Shown piece after piece: positions 6,571 through 7,784 of a stretch of DNA of 7,784 nucleotides (positions are counted from its first letter, which is position 1; each line of letters begins with the position of its first letter). Below the pieces are notes generated by a model. It made no database searches and was not told the DNA's origin. It saw only the letters and a program-made list of their open reading frames with translations. The DNA is from Methanosarcina sp. (lineage in GTDB: Archaea; Halobacteriota; Methanosarcinia; Methanosarcinales; Methanosarcinaceae), in contig JADGNM010000109.1 of NCBI GenBank assembly GCA_017883485.1, positions 1 through 7,784 of the forward strand, read 5' to 3'. A program made the translations under genes and the position numbers.

Positions 6571-7627
6571 CCGAAACTGAACGTAAAGAAATTCCGGATT
6601 TCTTTTCAGGAAGGTCTTCTATAAGCTTAATCATGAATCCGGTCACATCGATCTTATCCTTGAGAAGAGCAGCTCTTTTCAGACCCCATTTTTTCTTAAG
6701 CTCCGGGTCCTTGAGAAGTTCTAATGCTTTTGACAGTGCATCCTCCGAACTACTATAGTTGAAAAGCAAACCATACTTCTCCTGGAGTTCAGAGAAATTC
6801 CCCATAGTTCCCGCAAGAGTAGAAACGTAAATTGAAGGAGTTCCCAGGATTGCACTTTCAACAGCCATAGTCGCCCCTTCACCCACATATAGTGTAGCGT
6901 AATGGAGTAGATGATGAATTTTTTCTGAGGCGACTCTGATTCTATATTTCTCAAATTCCTCTGCTAACGTCCCTTCTGAAGTTATGAATACTTTTCCGAG
7001 CTTTTCCAGTTCTTGAACAAGCGCCAGTTTATTTTCGATTCCATGCTGACCTACATCATGGTGTGCTCCCCATGAGATGAAACGAAGTATTGTAAAAGGT
7101 TCACCCACCTCTACTCCGAGTTCTTTTAGAATTTCAGGCCGTGGAGTGAAATAAGACGGGTGAAGGTAAGCCAGTTCATGGTAACCGCTGTATCTTATCT
7201 GTTTATTTCCCTCATCTTTTAGATAGCATGAAGGAGTGCAGATTATATTGCAGAAAGGATAGGTTATTTTCTGGGCTAGTACTGCATGTTCAGTGTCGTT
7301 AAAAATTATGGATTTTTTCCGTAACATCCAGGCTATCTGAGCTACAGTTGGAGAAAGGATACCCATAAGAACGTCAGGGTCGAATTTTTTGGAAATTAGA
7401 AGAAGTTTATACTCCCTTATAAACCACTCTTCAACCAGATGGATTTTCCCTCGCTTCACTTTAGTTAAAACTGTATGCGGGATTCCATAGGCATTCAACA
7501 GCTCTACTACAACATCCTTATCTCGCGAGACCACCATTACTTTGTGCCCTTTTTTTTCTAAATTCCATATAGTATTTTTAAAAAAATGAACATGGGCTGG
7601 ATGCCCTATATCAATAATAACTCTCAA
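6554..7627 (-). CDS. DUF354-family GT-B-like protein (probable glycosyltransferase)
   Basis: From the TTG at 7627 the protein has 357 residues and begins MRVIIDIGHPAHVHFFKN, the usual opening of the DUF354 family, which has a GT-B fold related to UDP-GlcNAc 2-epimerase and MurG. The first half runs through KKGHKVMVVSRDKD (25-38), FDPDVLMGILSP (82-93) and IIFNDTEHAVLAQ (107-119). The second half has LRFISWGAHHD (181-191), FITSEGTL (214-221), HHLLHYATLYVGEGATMAVESAILGTPSIY (238-267), which is the donor-site-like region, and a C-terminal helix set (KALELLKDPELKKKWG). The frame stays open to a TTG at 7657, but GGAGTGA five bases before 7627 and the family N-terminus support the shorter form. It is the first gene of the run and overlaps the deacetylase. 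The biochemical activity of the family is poorly defined; transferase or epimerase are both possible. Confidence 0.85.
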   Translation of the reverse strand: MRVIIDIGHPAHVHFFKNTIWNLEKKGHKVMVVSRDKDVVVELLNAYGIPHTVLTKVKRGKIHLVEEWFIREYKLLLISKKFDPDVLMGILSPTVAQIAWMLRKKSIIFNDTEHAVLAQKITYPFCNIICTPSCYLKDEGNKQIRYSGYHELAYLHPSYFTPRPEILKELGVEVGEPFTILRFISWGAHHDVGQHGIENKLALVQELEKLGKVFITSEGTLAEEFEKYRIRVASEKIHHLLHYATLYVGEGATMAVESAILGTPSIYVSTLAGTMGNFSELQEKYGLLFNYSSSEDALSKALELLKDPELKKKWGLKRAALLKDKIDVTGFMIKLIEDLPEKKSGISLRSVSDESYA

Positions 7628-7632
7628 TATTT

Positions 7633-7639
7633 TCACTCC
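7633..7639 (-). promoter_or_regulatory. Ribosome binding site deciding the DUF354 start
   Basis: The - strand reads GGAGTGA, then AAATA, then TTG at 7627-7625. It lies inside the longer open frame (TTG at 7657, or GTG at 7636, which overlaps the site), so it supports the shorter protein starting at 7627. Confidence 0.6.
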
Positions 7640-7762
7640 CCATAATCTATACAACAATTACGATACGCTAGAGAGACAAATAATTTGGTATCCTCTTAAA
7701 ATTCGATGGTAAAAGCAAATTTCTAAAATCTTTCTCAAAAATCATAGATAGAATCACAGATA

Positions 7763-7770
7763 AAATATAA
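7763..7770 (-). promoter_or_regulatory. Possible TATA box of the five-gene run
   Basis: The - strand reads TTATATTT within an AT-rich stretch upstream of the DUF354 gene. Transcription about 25 bases downstream would leave a leader of roughly 110 bases, long but usual for methanogens. The same octamer precedes the FemAB-like gene. No convincing BRE is seen. The 127 bases from 7658 to the window end hold no other gene that I can support. Confidence 0.3.
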
Positions 7771-7784
7771 TATTAGCCCCATTA

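Noticed and set aside
7521..7530. Perfect 10-base palindrome TCTCGCGAGA
   Set aside because: It lies in the DUF354 coding sequence (VSRDK region) and is explained by the codons; no second copy was seen.
7628..7657. Longer DUF354 start at TTG 7657
   Set aside because: The extra ten residues precede the conserved family N-terminus, and GGAGTGA is correctly spaced for TTG 7627.
1..7784. Mobile element, CRISPR array or tRNA gene
   Set aside because: I saw no transposase-like frame, terminal repeats, spaced repeat arrays or cloverleaf-like sequence.

Overview
The window looks like a stretch of surface-polysaccharide or glycoconjugate gene cluster from an AT-rich archaeon, most probably a Methanosarcina-type methanogen. 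Three things suggest this. Shine-Dalgarno sequences of the AGGTGAT/GGAG type sit before UUG starts, TTATATTT boxes of archaeal TATA type lie upstream of two genes, and the proteins resemble families common in Methanosarcina genomes. This assignment is from memory of those families, not from a search.

Layout: on the + strand lie the 3' end of a gene cut by the window edge (3-545, C-terminal part of an unrecognised, probably membrane-anchored protein) and a complete Wzx-like flippase (632-2095). Facing them on the - strand is a run of five genes, read from right to left: a DUF354-family GT-B protein (7627-6554), a NodB-like polysaccharide deacetylase (6570-5521), a GT2 glycosyltransferase (about 5519-4605), a GT4 glycosyltransferase (4558-3338) and a FemAB/GNAT-fold acyltransferase (3263-2253). 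The first three overlap or abut, the fourth follows after 46 bases, and the fifth sits behind a 74-base gap with its own possible promoter. The two blocks converge on a 157-base spacer holding a short GC-rich hairpin. No RNA genes, CRISPR arrays, transposases or integrases were seen.

Working model (inference): the DUF354, GT2 and GT4 proteins would build or extend a lipid-linked sugar chain at the inner face of the membrane. The flippase would move it outwards, and the deacetylase-like and FemAB-like proteins would modify sugars or attach amino-acyl/acyl groups. The acceptor and product cannot be read from the sequence.

The most unusual point is the deacetylase/GT2 junction. The conserved N-terminus of the GT2 enzyme is encoded in frame upstream of the first usual start codon, with no ATG, GTG or TTG available. 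The upstream gene ends in TCC TGA, and a +1 shift there would join the two reading frames.
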